Assembly: GCA_024207135.1 (NCBI GenBank)
Contig: CP042428.1
Span: 620,001 to 684,000 of the forward strand
Direction: 5' to 3'
From: Arthrobacter sp. C2
Lineage (GTDB): Bacteria; Actinomycetota; Actinomycetes; Actinomycetales; Micrococcaceae
Length of the DNA: 64,000 nt
Below are positions 36,110-46,168 of this stretch, one piece after another; position 1 is the first letter of the stretch, and the number at the start of each line of letters is the position of its first letter. The position numbers and the translations under genes were made by a program. The notes under the pieces were generated by a model. That model was given only the letters and a program-made list of their open reading frames with translations. It had not been told where the DNA came from and did no database searches.

Positions 36110-36820
36110 ATGCATGATCCGTTCCACGAGACCAGAAAGCGATCCACCTTGGCGCCACGAATTGGAGTCCTTGCCCTGCAAGGGGATGTACGCGAACACC
36201 TGCAAGCACTCGAATCACTCGGTGCCCTTGCGCTGCCGGTGAAGACACCGGGCGCACTGGCGGACCTGGACGGACTGGTCATCCCCGGCGGGGAGTCAAC
36301 GGTGATCGACAAGCTCGCCCGCATGTACGGGGTGGCCGAGGCGCTCAAGGCCAGGATTGCCGACGGGTTCCCGGTCTATGGATCGTGCGCCGGAATGATC
36401 CTCCTGGCCGACACCATTGCCGATCCGACCACCAACATGAAGGGCGAGCCCCAGCAAAGCTTCGGGGGAATCGATATGGTGGTCAAGCGCAATGCCTTCG
36501 GGCGACAGGTCGACTCGTTCGAGGTCGACCTTGCGATCAAGGGACTGAACGCCCTTCCCAGCCAGGACCCGGACCGTGCCACGGCGCCGGTCCGCGCGGC
36601 ATTCATCCGCGCACCCTGGGTGGAAAGCGTGGGGGCGTCCGTAGAGGTGCTGGCCACCATCCCCGCCGAAAACACGCCCCTGGGCGTGGACGGGACAAGG
36701 GTGGCTAGAATTGTTGCAGTACGTTCTGGAAAATTGCTGGCGACTTCCTTCCACCCCGAGGTGGCCGGGGAGCGCCGGATCCATGAACTTTTCATTCAAA
36801 TGATCAGAGGAGACGCGTAA
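36110..36820 (+). CDS. pdxT: Pyridoxal 5'-phosphate synthase glutaminase subunit PdxT
   Basis: A 236-residue class I glutamine amidotransferase that feeds ammonia to PdxS. The oxyanion GGES is in [11 protein letters not shown], the nucleophile Cys in YGSCAGMIL, and the His-Glu pair in SFHPEV. The conserved [13 protein letters not shown] begins at about residue 18. The ATG at 36110 has no clear Shine-Dalgarno, and the first 15 residues are poorly conserved, so the true start may lie slightly downstream. It sits three bases before yebC. It is separated from pdxS by three unrelated genes. Confidence 0.93.
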   Translation: MHDPFHETRKRSTLAPRIGVLALQGDVREHLQALESLGALALPVKTPGALADLDGLVIPGGESTVIDKLARMYGVAEALKARIADGFPVYGSCAGMILLADTIADPTTNMKGEPQQSFGGIDMVVKRNAFGRQVDSFEVDLAIKGLNALPSQDPDRATAPVRAAFIRAPWVESVGASVEVLATIPAENTPLGVDGTRVARIVAVRSGKLLATSFHPEVAGERRIHELFIQMIRGDA

Positions 36821-36822
36821 GC

Positions 36823-37578
36823 ATGTCCGGCCACTCCAAATGGGCAACCACGAAACACAAGAAGGCAATCCTCGACAGCAGGCGCGCCAAGGCGTTCGCC
36901 AAGCTGATCAAGAACATCGAGGTTGCGGCGCGCGCAGGCGGCGCCGACCTGGCCGGCAACCCGGCCCTCGAGGTCGCTGTCTCCAAGGCCAAGAAGACCT
37001 CGGTGCCCAACGACAACATCGACCGCGCGGTCAAGCGCGGCGCCGGCCTGACCGGCGAGGTCATCGACTACACCGAGATCATCTACGAGGCACGCGGACC
37101 CCAGGGCTCGGCCCTGCTGATCGAATGCCTGACCGACAACAAGAACCGTGCGGCCTCCGAGGTGCGCCTGGGCATCACCCGCAACGGCGGCACCGTCGCG
37201 GACCCCGGCTCGGTCGCATACCTGTTCTCCCGCCGGGGTGTCGTCGGCCTGCCGAAGAAGGACCTCACCGAGGACGACCTGCTCATGGCGGTGCTGGACG
37301 CCGGGGCCGACGAGGTCAAGGAATCCGGGGACCACTTCGAGATCCACTCGGAGCCGACCGACCTGCGTGCGGTTGTTGCCGCGCTCGAGGAAGCCGGAAT
37401 CGAATACGAAACCGACGAAGTCGAATTCGTGCCCTCGATGCAGGTCCAGCTTGATGCAGCGGCGGCCCGCAAGTTCCTGAAGCTTGCCGACGCGCTCGAG
37501 GAGCTGGACGACGTGCAGAACGTCTACTCCAACGCGGACATCAGTGCCGAGGTCATGGCAGAACTCGAAGAGGACTAG
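36823..37578 (+). CDS. yebC: YebC/PmpR family DNA-binding regulatory protein
   Basis: A 251-residue three-domain protein starting with the family hallmark [20 protein letters not shown]. YebC proteins are cytosolic. They were described as transcription regulators, and recent work links them to translation of proline-rich stretches. The internal [14 protein letters not shown] and the C-terminal [13 protein letters not shown] match the family. It follows pdxT by three bases and precedes ruvC by seven, so all three are likely co-transcribed. The length is standard. Confidence 0.95.
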   Translation: MSGHSKWATTKHKKAILDSRRAKAFAKLIKNIEVAARAGGADLAGNPALEVAVSKAKKTSVPNDNIDRAVKRGAGLTGEVIDYTEIIYEARGPQGSALLIECLTDNKNRAASEVRLGITRNGGTVADPGSVAYLFSRRGVVGLPKKDLTEDDLLMAVLDAGADEVKESGDHFEIHSEPTDLRAVVAALEEAGIEYETDEVEFVPSMQVQLDAAAARKFLKLADALEELDDVQNVYSNADISAEVMAELEED

Positions 37579-37585
37579 CCACCAC

Positions 37586-38194
37586 ATGCCCCTGCGAGTG
37601 GTGGGCGTCGACCCGGGCCTGACCCGTTGCGGCCTGGCCGTGGTCGACGTCGAACCCAACCGCCGGGCCACGCTCATCGATGTCTCGGTGGTGGGGACCC
37701 CTCCGGGGACCCCGTTGGACCAGCGATTGCTGGCCATCGCCGACGGCATCGATGCGTGGCTCGATGAGCACAAGCCCGACGTCGTTGCCCTGGAGCGGGT
37801 CTTCAGCCAACTGAACGTCAGCACGGTGATGGGCACCGCACAGGCCTCGGGCGTGGTGATCGTTGCCGCGGCCCGGCGGAACATCCCGGTGGCCCTGCAC
37901 ACCCCCACCGAGGTCAAGGCCGCGGTGACGGGCTCCGGCTCGGCCAACAAGCTGGCCGTGGGCAAGATGGTCGCCAAGATCCTGCGCCTGGACGCCCCGC
38001 CGTCCCCGGCCGATGCCGCCGACGCCGCGGCGCTGGCCATCACCCACGGCTGGCGCGGCGCCGCATTCGGTGCCGCCGGTGCCGCAGCCTCGGCCTCCGC
38101 CCCGCGGCCCTCCGGCGGATCCTCGGGCTTGACGCCCGCCCAGCGCGCCTGGATCGCCGCCGAGGCCAAGGCCCGAGCTGTCAAGGCACGCTAG
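37586..38194 (+). CDS. ruvC: Holliday junction endodeoxyribonuclease RuvC
   Basis: A 202-residue RNase H-fold resolvase. The acidic residues lie in [17 protein letters not shown] (Asp), [12 protein letters not shown] (Glu) and [15 protein letters not shown] (Asp pair). It cleaves Holliday junctions in the RuvABC complex. The ATG at 37586 starts the conserved beta-strand. The last 40 residues are Ala/Ser/Pro-rich and not conserved. It follows yebC by seven bases. ruvA begins 150 bp later, with a TATATT -10-like element between, so ruvAB may have an extra promoter. Confidence 0.95.
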   Translation: MPLRVVGVDPGLTRCGLAVVDVEPNRRATLIDVSVVGTPPGTPLDQRLLAIADGIDAWLDEHKPDVVALERVFSQLNVSTVMGTAQASGVVIVAAARRNIPVALHTPTEVKAAVTGSGSANKLAVGKMVAKILRLDAPPSPADAADAAALAITHGWRGAAFGAAGAAASASAPRPSGGSSGLTPAQRAWIAAEAKARAVKAR

Positions 38195-38344
38195 GGACCG
38201 GAGGGAACCTGCCGCTGACGTCCTGCGCTGCGTGCGTCCGCGGGTGTGCGCCAAGGAACCTGTAAGCTGTTCGTAGATATATTCGTATGGCTTGCGTGTT
38301 TCGGGTACCACCGGCGCGGCCCGGCACCACGGAGGAACACCCCC

Positions 38345-38962
38345 ATGATCAGTACGCTGCGAGGAGTGCCTCAACAGGTCAACCTGAACAACGCGGTCAT
38401 CGAGGTCGGCGGCTTCGGCATGCTGATCCAGGCAACCCCGCAGACGCTGGCCACCTTGCAGGTGGGCCGGGAGGCGTTCGTGCACACCTCCATGGTGGTG
38501 CGCGAGGACTCCATGACGCTCTTCGGCTTCGCCTCCGGTGACGAACGCGAGGTTTTCGAGGTCCTTACCGGGGTCTCGGGCATCGGACCGCGCACCGGCC
38601 TGGCCATCCTTTCGGTGCACACCCCGGAGGAAGTCCGCATCGCCGCCAGCACCAAGGACACCAAGGCCTTCACCAAGGTCTCGGGCATCGGGCCCAAGGG
38701 CGCCCAGCGCATCGTGCTCGAGCTCAATGGAAAGCTGGTGCCCACCGGCGCACCGGTTCCGGCCGGAAGCCCGGCGGCACCCACCTGGGAGCCCCAGGTC
38801 CTCGAGGCACTCACCGGCCTGGGTTGGACCGAGAAGGACGCCAACAAGGCGCTGGAAGCACTGGCCAAGAACGACCCGGAAATCGTTGCCACCGGCAGCG
38901 TGCCGGAAATCCTGCGGGCGGTGCTGCGTTCCCTGGGGCGCGGGAACCGGCCCGGAAACTAG
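38345..38962 (+). CDS. ruvA: Holliday junction branch-migration protein RuvA
   Basis: A 205-residue protein that binds four-way junctions and recruits RuvB. The N-terminal OB fold (MISTLRGVPQQV, MVVREDSMTLFGF) is followed by two helix-hairpin-helix units (LTGVSGIGPRTGLAIL and VSGIGPKGAQRIVLEL) and a C-terminal RuvB-contact domain (EALTGLGWTEKDANKALE). The ATG at 38345 is preceded by GGAGGA at 38330. It is nine bases before ruvB, forming an operon. No LexA box of the type seen at 4660 is visible here. Confidence 0.96.
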   Translation: MISTLRGVPQQVNLNNAVIEVGGFGMLIQATPQTLATLQVGREAFVHTSMVVREDSMTLFGFASGDEREVFEVLTGVSGIGPRTGLAILSVHTPEEVRIAASTKDTKAFTKVSGIGPKGAQRIVLELNGKLVPTGAPVPAGSPAAPTWEPQVLEALTGLGWTEKDANKALEALAKNDPEIVATGSVPEILRAVLRSLGRGNRPGN

Positions 38963-38971
38963 GAGTACGAC

Positions 38972-40030
38972 ATGACAGACACCGGCGAGCTGACCAATGC
39001 CGGCCCCGAGCCCGAGGAACGGGTGCTCGAGGCGGCCCTGCGGCCCAAGAACCTGGACGATTTCGTCGGACAGCACCGGGTGCGCCAACAGCTCTCCCTG
39101 GTGCTCGAGGCCTCCAAGATCCGCGAGCGGACCGCCGACCACGTCTTGCTCTCGGGCCCTCCCGGCCTGGGCAAGACCACGCTGTCGATGATCATTGCCG
39201 CCGAGATGAACGCGCCGCTGCGCATCAGCTCCGGCCCGGCCATCCAGCACGCCGGGGACCTGGCCGCGATCCTCTCCTCCCTCACCGAGGGCGAGGTGCT
39301 TTTCCTGGACGAGATCCACCGGATGAGCCGCCCCGCCGAGGAAATGCTCTACATGGCCATGGAGGACTTCCGTGTCGACATCATCGTCGGCAAGGGAGCC
39401 GGGGCCACCGCCATCCCGCTGGAACTTCCCCCCTTCACACTGGTCGGTGCCACCACCCGCGCCGGGCTGCTGCCGGGCCCGCTGCGCGACAGGTTCGGGT
39501 TCACCGGGCACCTGGAGTTCTACAGCGTCGAGGAACTCGAGCTGGTGCTGCGCCGTTCGGCCATGATGCTTTCGCTGAAGGTCAACTCCGCGGCCTTCAG
39601 CGAGATCGCCTCGCGTTCGCGCGGCACCCCCCGCATTGCCAACCGGCTGCTGCGGCGCGTGCGCGACTGGGCGCTGGTGAACCGGCTCGAAAGCATCGAC
39701 GCACGGGCCGCCTCCGCGGCCCTGGACATGTACGAGGTCGACGCCCGCGGACTGGACCGGCTGGACCGCGCGGTGCTCCATGCCCTGTGCACCAAGTTCG
39801 GAGGGGGGCCGGTTGGCCTGTCCACCCTGGCCATTGCGGTGGGGGAGGAGCCCGAGACCGTGGAGACGGTCGCCGAACCGTTCCTGGTTCGCGAGGGCCT
39901 GCTGGGACGCACCCCGCGCGGCCGGATCGCCACCGCGGAGGCCTGGAACCACCTGGGGCTTCGCATGCCGGCCGATGCCATCTTCGCAGGCCGGTCCGGT
40001 TTTGAGCTTGACGACGAAGAAGCCGAGTAG
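38972..40030 (+). CDS. ruvB: Holliday junction ATP-dependent helicase RuvB
   Basis: A 352-residue AAA+ motor that drives branch migration. Walker [10 protein letters not shown] is at 62-70, Walker [10 protein letters not shown] is near 112, sensor 1 is in [10 protein letters not shown], the arginine finger is in RDRFGF, and the C-terminal winged helix ends in [18 protein letters not shown]. The sequence is complete and typical. AGGAGTACGAC gives its Shine-Dalgarno. It closes the ruvCAB cluster. The following 170 bp contain a TATAGT -10-like element (40124-40129) for yajC. Confidence 0.97.
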   Translation: MTDTGELTNAGPEPEERVLEAALRPKNLDDFVGQHRVRQQLSLVLEASKIRERTADHVLLSGPPGLGKTTLSMIIAAEMNAPLRISSGPAIQHAGDLAAILSSLTEGEVLFLDEIHRMSRPAEEMLYMAMEDFRVDIIVGKGAGATAIPLELPPFTLVGATTRAGLLPGPLRDRFGFTGHLEFYSVEELELVLRRSAMMLSLKVNSAAFSEIASRSRGTPRIANRLLRRVRDWALVNRLESIDARAASAALDMYEVDARGLDRLDRAVLHALCTKFGGGPVGLSTLAIAVGEEPETVETVAEPFLVREGLLGRTPRGRIATAEAWNHLGLRMPADAIFAGRSGFELDDEEAE

Positions 40031-40203
40031 CCGGCAGTGTCTCACCTTGGGGCGCGACGGAGCATTCCAAGGACATTCGCAGGCCAAAACTGCGTTGTGG
40101 TCGGGGTTTGGTCAGGAACTCCCTATAGTATGGATAGGCCCACCGGCTGCGCAATCGCGATTGTGCGCGCCGCTGACAATGACTTAGGAACAGGTATCCA
40201 CAC

Positions 40204-40665
40204 GTGACCGAATACGTTTTGGCCCAAGCCGCTTCCGGCGAAAAGGCCCCATTCGACCCGACCATGTTGATCATGCTCGCCGCCTTCGGCCTGCTGATCT
40301 TCATGATGATGCGTGGCCGCAAGAAGGCCGCCAAGGCCCAGGAAGAGATCCGCTCCAACCTTGCCGTGGGTGCCGAGGTGATGACCCAGTTCGGTCTCTT
40401 TGGCACCATTGCGAGCATCGACACCGACGAAAACAAGATCGTCCTGGAGGTTTCCCCGGGCAGCTTCGTCACCGTCCACTCGCAGGTTGTCGCCAAGGTC
40501 GTCGCCTCGGAAGAGGCTGGTGCCTCGGTTGAGGTCCCCAACGACGCATCCTCGCTGACCTCGGCCTCGGTCGAGAGCGCCGAAGAGGCCCCGGGGTCGG
40601 AAAACGAAACCCCGGAAGAGACCTTGCGCCGCCTGAACAACGAGGACAAGGGCCCCAAGGCCTAG
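40204..40665 (+). CDS. yajC: Preprotein translocase subunit YajC
   Basis: A 153-residue protein with one N-terminal transmembrane helix (TMLIMLAAFGLLIFMMM) followed by the conserved cytoplasmic RKKAAKAQEEIRSNLAVGAEVMT-type region, split here into RKKAAKAQEE and MTQFGLFGTIASIDTDEN. The C-terminal 50 residues are acidic and low-complexity. YajC associates with SecDF to help SecYEG. It starts with GTG at 40204. It is followed by secD after about 225 bp, a gap without other genes. Confidence 0.9.
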   Translation: MTEYVLAQAASGEKAPFDPTMLIMLAAFGLLIFMMMRGRKKAAKAQEEIRSNLAVGAEVMTQFGLFGTIASIDTDENKIVLEVSPGSFVTVHSQVVAKVVASEEAGASVEVPNDASSLTSASVESAEEAPGSENETPEETLRRLNNEDKGPKA

Positions 40666-40889
40666 TCCGCTTGGCGCCTTCGGGCACGCCAACCCAGCAG
40701 TGAACGGCAGCCGGATTTCCGCGGGCCACACAGACCCGCCGGTGAGCGATCCGGCTTTCGATTGACCTTCACCATGCGGCCCGGAGCAGCCCCAACCCCC
40801 ACCCCGCAGGGGCGGGTTGCAGGCAGGCTCCGGGTTTTCCGCGGAATCTCCATCTCCCAGGGGCGATGGAACAACCAGAAAGCCTCACG

Positions 40890-42623
40890 ATGTCATCTAC
40901 TGGTCCGATCAAGCAGGCGCGCAAATCCCTGCTGTGGCTCGGCGTTATCTTCCTCATTTCGGCCGCCATCCTGATTACCGGCGTGCTGAGCGGGAAAGCA
41001 GCTTTTGCCCCCAAGCTTGCCCTCGACCTCGAGGGTGGCACCCAAATGATCTTGGCACCACGGGTGGCGGGCGGTGCTGCGGCAACGCAGGAGCAGCTGG
41101 ACCAGGCCGTGGAAATCATCCGCCAGCGCGTGGACGGCACCGGTGTCTCGGAAGCCGAGATCACCACGCAGTCCGGCCGCAACGTCGTCGTCTCCATGCC
41201 CGGCATCCCCGATTCCCGCACCCGCGAGCTGATCCAGGCCTCGGCGAACATGGAGTTCCGCCCGGTCATCCTGGCCGGGCCGTACACCGCCGTTCCCAAG
41301 GAACAGCGACTGGCCAAGGCGGATCTGCCCAAGCCGAGCGCCAAGCCCGAGAACGCCTCGGACATGAACTGGATCGACGCGGCCCTGTACCAGAAGTTCG
41401 AGGCCTACGACTGCCCGACGGAGCTCGGACAGGGTGCGGAAGAGGTCCACGACCCGGCCAAGCCGATGATCTCCTGCGAACCGGATACGGGCTCCAAATA
41501 CATCCTGGGACCGGTCGAGGTCCCCGGCGCCGACATCACCGATGCCTCCTTCGGCATGTCCCGCGGCCAGCAGGGCGCGGTCACCGGGCAGTGGGCAGTG
41601 ACCCTCGAATTCAACGCCGAGGGCAAGACGAAGTTCGCCGAGGTCACCAAGCGCATCACCCCCATGCAAGGTTCGCAGAACCAATTCGCGATCGTGCTTG
41701 ACGGCACCGTGATCTCCGCCCCGCAGTCCAACGCGGTGATCGCCGACGGCCGCGCCGAAATCACCGGCAACTTCACCGAACAGAGCTCCAAGGCCCTGGC
41801 CGACCAGCTGAAGTTCGGCGCCCTGCCGATCAGCTTCGAGATCCAGTCCGAACAACAGATCTCCGCGACCCTGGGTACGGACCAGCTGCGCAGCGGATTG
41901 ATCGCCGGGCTCATCGGCATGGGGCTGGTGGCGATCTACTCGATCTTCCAGTACCGCCTGCTGGGCCTGGTCACCATCGTCTCGCTGCTGGTTTCCGGCG
42001 TGCTGACCTACCTCGCGCTGGTGCTGCTGGGCTGGTCGATGAACTACCGGCTCTCGCTGGCAGGTGTTGCGGGCCTGATTGTGTCCATCGGCCTGATCGC
42101 CGACTCCTTCATCGTGTACTTCGAACGCATCCGTGACGAACTGCGTGACGGGCGCCCGCTGCACTCGGCCGTGGAGATCGGCTGGAAGCGCGCCAAGCGC
42201 ACCATCCTGGCCTCCAAGGCCGTGAACATCCTGGCCGCCATCGTGCTGTACATCGTGGCCGTGGGCAACGTGCGAGGCTTCGCCTTCACCCTGGGCCTGA
42301 CCGCCGTGGTGGACATCGTGGTGGTCTTCCTTCTCACCCACCCGACGCTGCAGCTGCTGGGCAAGACCAAGTTCTTCGGCGAGGGGCACCGGTTCTCCGG
42401 GCTCGATCCCTCGCTGCTTGGCGCTGTGCCGCTGTACCAGGGCGCGGGCAGGATCCGCAGCTTCAGCACCGAGGCGGAAGTCGCCCGCGGCAAGAAGAAC
42501 GCCAAGGCGGCCAGCGAGGCCGAACGCCGGCAGACCATCGCCGAGCGACGCAAGGCCGCGGCCACCACCGCGGCGCCCACCAAGTCGGACGAACGTGCGG
42601 ATAAGGATTCATCAAATGGCTAG
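40890..42623 (+). CDS. secD: Protein-export membrane protein SecD
   Basis: A 577-residue RND-type subunit. It has one N-terminal helix, a large periplasm-side domain with LDLEGGTQMIL (the conserved D-L-x-G-G motif), and five C-terminal helices containing GLIVSIGLIADSFIVYFERI and ILASKAVNILAAIVLY. It uses the proton gradient to complete Sec-dependent export. The ATG at 40890 fits homologous starts; an ATG at 40866 with AGGGG upstream is equally readable and adds eight residues. A charged 70-residue tail follows the last helix. It overlaps secF by eight bases. Confidence 0.93.
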   Translation: MSSTGPIKQARKSLLWLGVIFLISAAILITGVLSGKAAFAPKLALDLEGGTQMILAPRVAGGAAATQEQLDQAVEIIRQRVDGTGVSEAEITTQSGRNVVVSMPGIPDSRTRELIQASANMEFRPVILAGPYTAVPKEQRLAKADLPKPSAKPENASDMNWIDAALYQKFEAYDCPTELGQGAEEVHDPAKPMISCEPDTGSKYILGPVEVPGADITDASFGMSRGQQGAVTGQWAVTLEFNAEGKTKFAEVTKRITPMQGSQNQFAIVLDGTVISAPQSNAVIADGRAEITGNFTEQSSKALADQLKFGALPISFEIQSEQQISATLGTDQLRSGLIAGLIGMGLVAIYSIFQYRLLGLVTIVSLLVSGVLTYLALVLLGWSMNYRLSLAGVAGLIVSIGLIADSFIVYFERIRDELRDGRPLHSAVEIGWKRAKRTILASKAVNILAAIVLYIVAVGNVRGFAFTLGLTAVVDIVVVFLLTHPTLQLLGKTKFFGEGHRFSGLDPSLLGAVPLYQGAGRIRSFSTEAEVARGKKNAKAASEAERRQTIAERRKAAATTAAPTKSDERADKDSSNG

Positions 42624-43599
42624 TCTCGCAACCTGGGGCAACGAGCTCTACACCGGCAAGCGGTCCTACCCGTTCACGGGCAAGCGCAAGCTGTGGCTGT
42701 CCGTTTCCGCGGTCCTGGTCCTGCTCGCCATCCTGGTCCCCGTTGTCAAGGGCGGGTTCAACCTCGGCATCGAGTTCCGCGGCGGATCCGAGTTCACCAT
42801 CTCCAAGGTCGACCACACCGACGTTCCCACCGGCGAGAATGCCGTGGTGGCGATCGCGCCGGACCACCACCCCCGGGTCACCAACATCGCCCCGAACACC
42901 ATGCGCGTGCAGACCGACAAGCTCACCGACGACCAGACGCTGTCGCTCGCCGAGGCCCTGGCCACCGCGTACGGGGTGACCAAGTCGGAGGTCACCTCGA
43001 CCTTCGTCGGCCCGACCTGGGGCGCGGACATCTCCAAGCAGGCAATCATCGGCCTGGTCGTCTTCGTGGTGCTGGTGGCGCTGCTCATGGCCGCATACTT
43101 CCGCACCTGGAAGATGTCCCTCGCCGCGATCATCGGGCTGCTCCAGGTGGTCGTGATCACCGCCGGGATCTATTCGCTCTCCGGATTCGAGGTCACCCCC
43201 TCGGCGATCATCGGCTTCCTGACGATCCTGAGCTACTCCCTCTACGACACCGTGGTGGTCTTCGACAAGGTCCGGGAGAACACCGCCGGTTTCGAGTCAC
43301 AGACCAAGCGCAACTTCGAGGAGCTGGTGAACCTGGGCATCAACCAAACCCTGGTGCGTTCGATCAACACCTCGGTGGTTGCCGTGCTTCCGGTGGCCTC
43401 GATCCTGTTCATCGGCTCCTACTTGCTGGGTGCGGGAACGCTCAAGGACCTGTCGCTGGCATTGTTCATCGGCATCATCGTCTCGGCGCTGTCCACGCTC
43501 TTTGTCCAGGCCCCGCTGTACTCGCTGCTGCGTGACGGCGAGCCGGAGATCGAGCGCCACAACAAGAAGATCGCGGTGCACCGCCTGGCCAACGCCTAG
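42616..43599 (+). CDS. secF: Protein-export membrane protein SecF
   Basis: A 327-residue partner of SecD with the same RND fold: an N-terminal helix, the conserved GIEFRGGSEF in the first domain, and five helices including SAIIGFLTILSYSLYDTVVVFDKV and NTSVVAVLPVASILFIGSYL (given here in part). Together SecD and SecF assist late steps of protein export in the cytoplasmic membrane. The start lies inside the end of secD (eight-base overlap), so translation is coupled. A strong hairpin terminator follows at 43634-43674. The length is normal. Confidence 0.95.
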   Translation: MASLATWGNELYTGKRSYPFTGKRKLWLSVSAVLVLLAILVPVVKGGFNLGIEFRGGSEFTISKVDHTDVPTGENAVVAIAPDHHPRVTNIAPNTMRVQTDKLTDDQTLSLAEALATAYGVTKSEVTSTFVGPTWGADISKQAIIGLVVFVVLVALLMAAYFRTWKMSLAAIIGLLQVVVITAGIYSLSGFEVTPSAIIGFLTILSYSLYDTVVVFDKVRENTAGFESQTKRNFEELVNLGINQTLVRSINTSVVAVLPVASILFIGSYLLGAGTLKDLSLALFIGIIVSALSTLFVQAPLYSLLRDGEPEIERHNKKIAVHRLANA

Positions 43600-43633
43600 G
43601 CACGCGCCCGGGCCCGCACTTTGCGGGCACGGC

Positions 43634-43674
43634 GACGGCGGGACCCCGGAGGCGGACTCCGGGGCCCCGCCGTC
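43634..43674 (+). terminator. secDF terminator hairpin
   Basis: Stems of 9 bp (43634-43642 with 43666-43674) and 8 bp (43644-43651 with 43657-43664) are separated by a single A/C mismatch, with a GCGGA loop. CGACTTT follows. It ends the yajC-secD-secF transcript and insulates rel. Confidence 0.75.
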
Positions 43675-43838
43675 CGACTTTGGGCGCGAAGTGCTATAAC
43701 CTAGCAAGAGGAACTTGGGCGTGGTGAAAGTCCCGCGGTGCCAGGCCCCCTTCCCGGGGCCGGTGCCGCAAGCCACGTCCGGGCCACACGGCGCGCCACG
43801 CGCCCACGCGACGGATCCCGATCGATAGGAGGCACCCC

Positions 43839-46130
43839 ATGGCAGAGAACCACGGTGTCATGATGCCCGGGGCCCCGAATCCCGCACCCAAGCGCGGGAC
43901 CATTTCCCGGCTGGTCCGCCTGGCCGGACGCGGCTCCACCGCCCAGCCCCCGACCCTGGAACCGCTGCTGCGGACCGTGCGCGCGCAGAACCCCAAGGCC
44001 GACATCGACCTGCTCGCCCGCGCGTACGCGGTAGCCGAGCACCACCACGAGGGCCAGAAGCGCAAGAGCGGGGACCCGTACATCACCCACCCGGTCGCCG
44101 TGGCCACCATCCTTGCCGAGATGGGCATGACCGGGGCGATCCTTGCCGCCGCGCTGCTGCACGACACCGTCGAGGACACCGACTACTCCCTGGAGCAGCT
44201 GACCCGCGAGTTCGGCGAGGAGATCGCGAAGCTGGTCGACGGGGTCACCAAGCTGGACAAGGTCCAGTTCGGTGAGGCCGCGCAGGCCGAGACCGTGCGC
44301 AAGATGGTCATCGCGATGTCCAAGGACATCCGGGTGCTGCTGATTAAGCTGGCCGACCGCCTGCACAATGCGCGCACCTGGCGCTACGTCTCCCCGGAGT
44401 CCAGCGCCAAGAAGGCCCGCGAGACCCTGGAGATCTTCGCCCCGCTGGCCCACCGCCTGGGCATGAACACCGTCAAGTGGGAGCTCGAGGACCTCTCCTT
44501 CGCCGCGCTGCACCCCAAGGTGTACGAGGAAATCGTGCGGATGGTGGGGGAGCGGACCCCGGAACGGGAGAAATACCTGGCCACGGTGCGCTCCGCCATC
44601 ACCGAGGACATCACCGCCGCCAGGCTCAAGGCCACCGTCAGCGGCCGGCCGAAGCACTACTACTCGATCTACCAGAAGATGATCGTGCGCGGCAAGGACT
44701 TCGACGACATCCACGACCTGATGGGCGTGCGGGTCCTGGTTGACACGGTCAAGGACTGCTACGCGGTGCTGGGGCTGATGCATGCGCGCTGGACCCCGCT
44801 GCCCGGGCGCTTCAAGGACTACATCGCGCTGCCCAAGTTCAACCTGTACCAGTCGCTGCACACCACCGTGATCGGGCCCGACGGCAAGCCGGTGGAGATC
44901 CAGATCCGCACCCACGACATGCACCAGCGCGCCGAGTACGGCGTGGCGGCGCACTTCAAGTACAAGCACGGCAACGGCGGGGACTCCCGCTCGGTCGAGG
45001 AACAGGACATGGACTGGCTGCGCAGCCTCATGGACTGGCAGAAGGAAACTTCCGACTCCAACGAATTCCTGGATTCGCTGCGCTACGAGATCAACACCGC
45101 CGAGGTCTTCGTCTTCACCCCCAAGGGCCAGATCATGTCCCTGCCGGTGGGCTCCACCCCGGTGGACTTCGCCTACGCGGTGCACACCGACGTGGGGCAC
45201 CGCACCATCGGCGCCCGGGTGAACGGCAAGCTGGTCCCGCTGAACTCGGAACTGCACCACGGCGACATGGTGGAGGTCTTCACCTCCAAGGCGGAGAACG
45301 CCGGCCCGTCCCAGGACTGGGCGGGCTTTGTGAAGTCCGCGCGCGCCCGGAACAAGATCCGCCAGTGGTTCACCAAGGAACGCCGCGAGGAAGCCATCGA
45401 GAAGGGCAAGGAGCAGCTGACCAAGGCGCTGCGGAAGAACAACCTTCCGCTGCAAAAGCTCATGACCCACGACGTGCTCTCCGCCGTCGCCCAGGAGCTG
45501 CGCCACCACGACATCTCCGCGCTCTACGCCGCGGTCGGCGACGGGCACACCAGTGCGCAGAATGTCATCGAGCACCTCACCGCGCTGGTCGGCGGAGAAA
45601 ACGGATCCGTCGCGGAGGTGCTGGAGGAAACCCCCATCTACGCGGTGCCCGGGCGGGCCACCGAATCCGATGCCGGGGTCGTCGTCCCGGGTGCCGGCGA
45701 GGTGCTGGCGAAGCTGGCCCGCTGCTGCACCCCGGTGCCGCCGGATCCGATCCGCGGCTTTGTCACCCGCGGCTCGGGCGTCTCGGTGCACCGCACCGAC
45801 TGCGTGAACCTCAAGCAGCTCGAGCAGCAGCCCGACCGCCTGGTGGAGGTCCAGTGGGCCCCGACCAAGTCCAGCGTCTTCTTGGTGGAGATCCTGGTCG
45901 AGGCGCTTGACCGCAAGTCACTGCTCTCGGACGTGACGCGGGTGCTTTCGGAGAACCACGTGAACATCCTGGCCGCGAGCGTTTCCACCTCCCGGGACCG
46001 GGTGGCCTTCTCCCGCTTTGCCTTCGAAATGGGCGACCCGAAGTACCTCAGCCACGTGCTGAACGCGGTGCGGCGCATCGACGGGGTGTACGACGTGTAC
46101 CGCACCTCCGGGGGCAACCGCCGCTCCTAG
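43839..46130 (+). CDS. rel: Bifunctional (p)ppGpp synthetase/hydrolase Rel
   Basis: A 763-residue RelA/SpoT homologue of the single actinobacterial type. The HD hydrolase domain is near 80-200 ([13 protein letters not shown]), the synthetase near 265-380 ([15 protein letters not shown] and [17 protein letters not shown]), the TGS domain from about 420 ([19 protein letters not shown]), a conserved-cysteine region follows ([13 protein letters not shown]), and an ACT domain is near 680-750. Both catalytic domains look intact, so it can make and degrade the alarmone. AGGAGG precedes the ATG. It is monocistronic between the secF terminator and a convergent gene. Confidence 0.96.
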   Translation: MAENHGVMMPGAPNPAPKRGTISRLVRLAGRGSTAQPPTLEPLLRTVRAQNPKADIDLLARAYAVAEHHHEGQKRKSGDPYITHPVAVATILAEMGMTGAILAAALLHDTVEDTDYSLEQLTREFGEEIAKLVDGVTKLDKVQFGEAAQAETVRKMVIAMSKDIRVLLIKLADRLHNARTWRYVSPESSAKKARETLEIFAPLAHRLGMNTVKWELEDLSFAALHPKVYEEIVRMVGERTPEREKYLATVRSAITEDITAARLKATVSGRPKHYYSIYQKMIVRGKDFDDIHDLMGVRVLVDTVKDCYAVLGLMHARWTPLPGRFKDYIALPKFNLYQSLHTTVIGPDGKPVEIQIRTHDMHQRAEYGVAAHFKYKHGNGGDSRSVEEQDMDWLRSLMDWQKETSDSNEFLDSLRYEINTAEVFVFTPKGQIMSLPVGSTPVDFAYAVHTDVGHRTIGARVNGKLVPLNSELHHGDMVEVFTSKAENAGPSQDWAGFVKSARARNKIRQWFTKERREEAIEKGKEQLTKALRKNNLPLQKLMTHDVLSAVAQELRHHDISALYAAVGDGHTSAQNVIEHLTALVGGENGSVAEVLEETPIYAVPGRATESDAGVVVPGAGEVLAKLARCCTPVPPDPIRGFVTRGSGVSVHRTDCVNLKQLEQQPDRLVEVQWAPTKSSVFLVEILVEALDRKSLLSDVTRVLSENHVNILAASVSTSRDRVAFSRFAFEMGDPKYLSHVLNAVRRIDGVYDVYRTSGGNRRS

Positions 46131-46168
46131 GACGGTTTCCACCCGGCGGGGAGGACCCGCGGCGGTGC

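Noticed and set aside
38195-38344. LexA box before ruvA
   Set aside because: A GAAC...GTTC pair exists near 38258-38273, but with a nine-base gap rather than four and without palindromic flanks.
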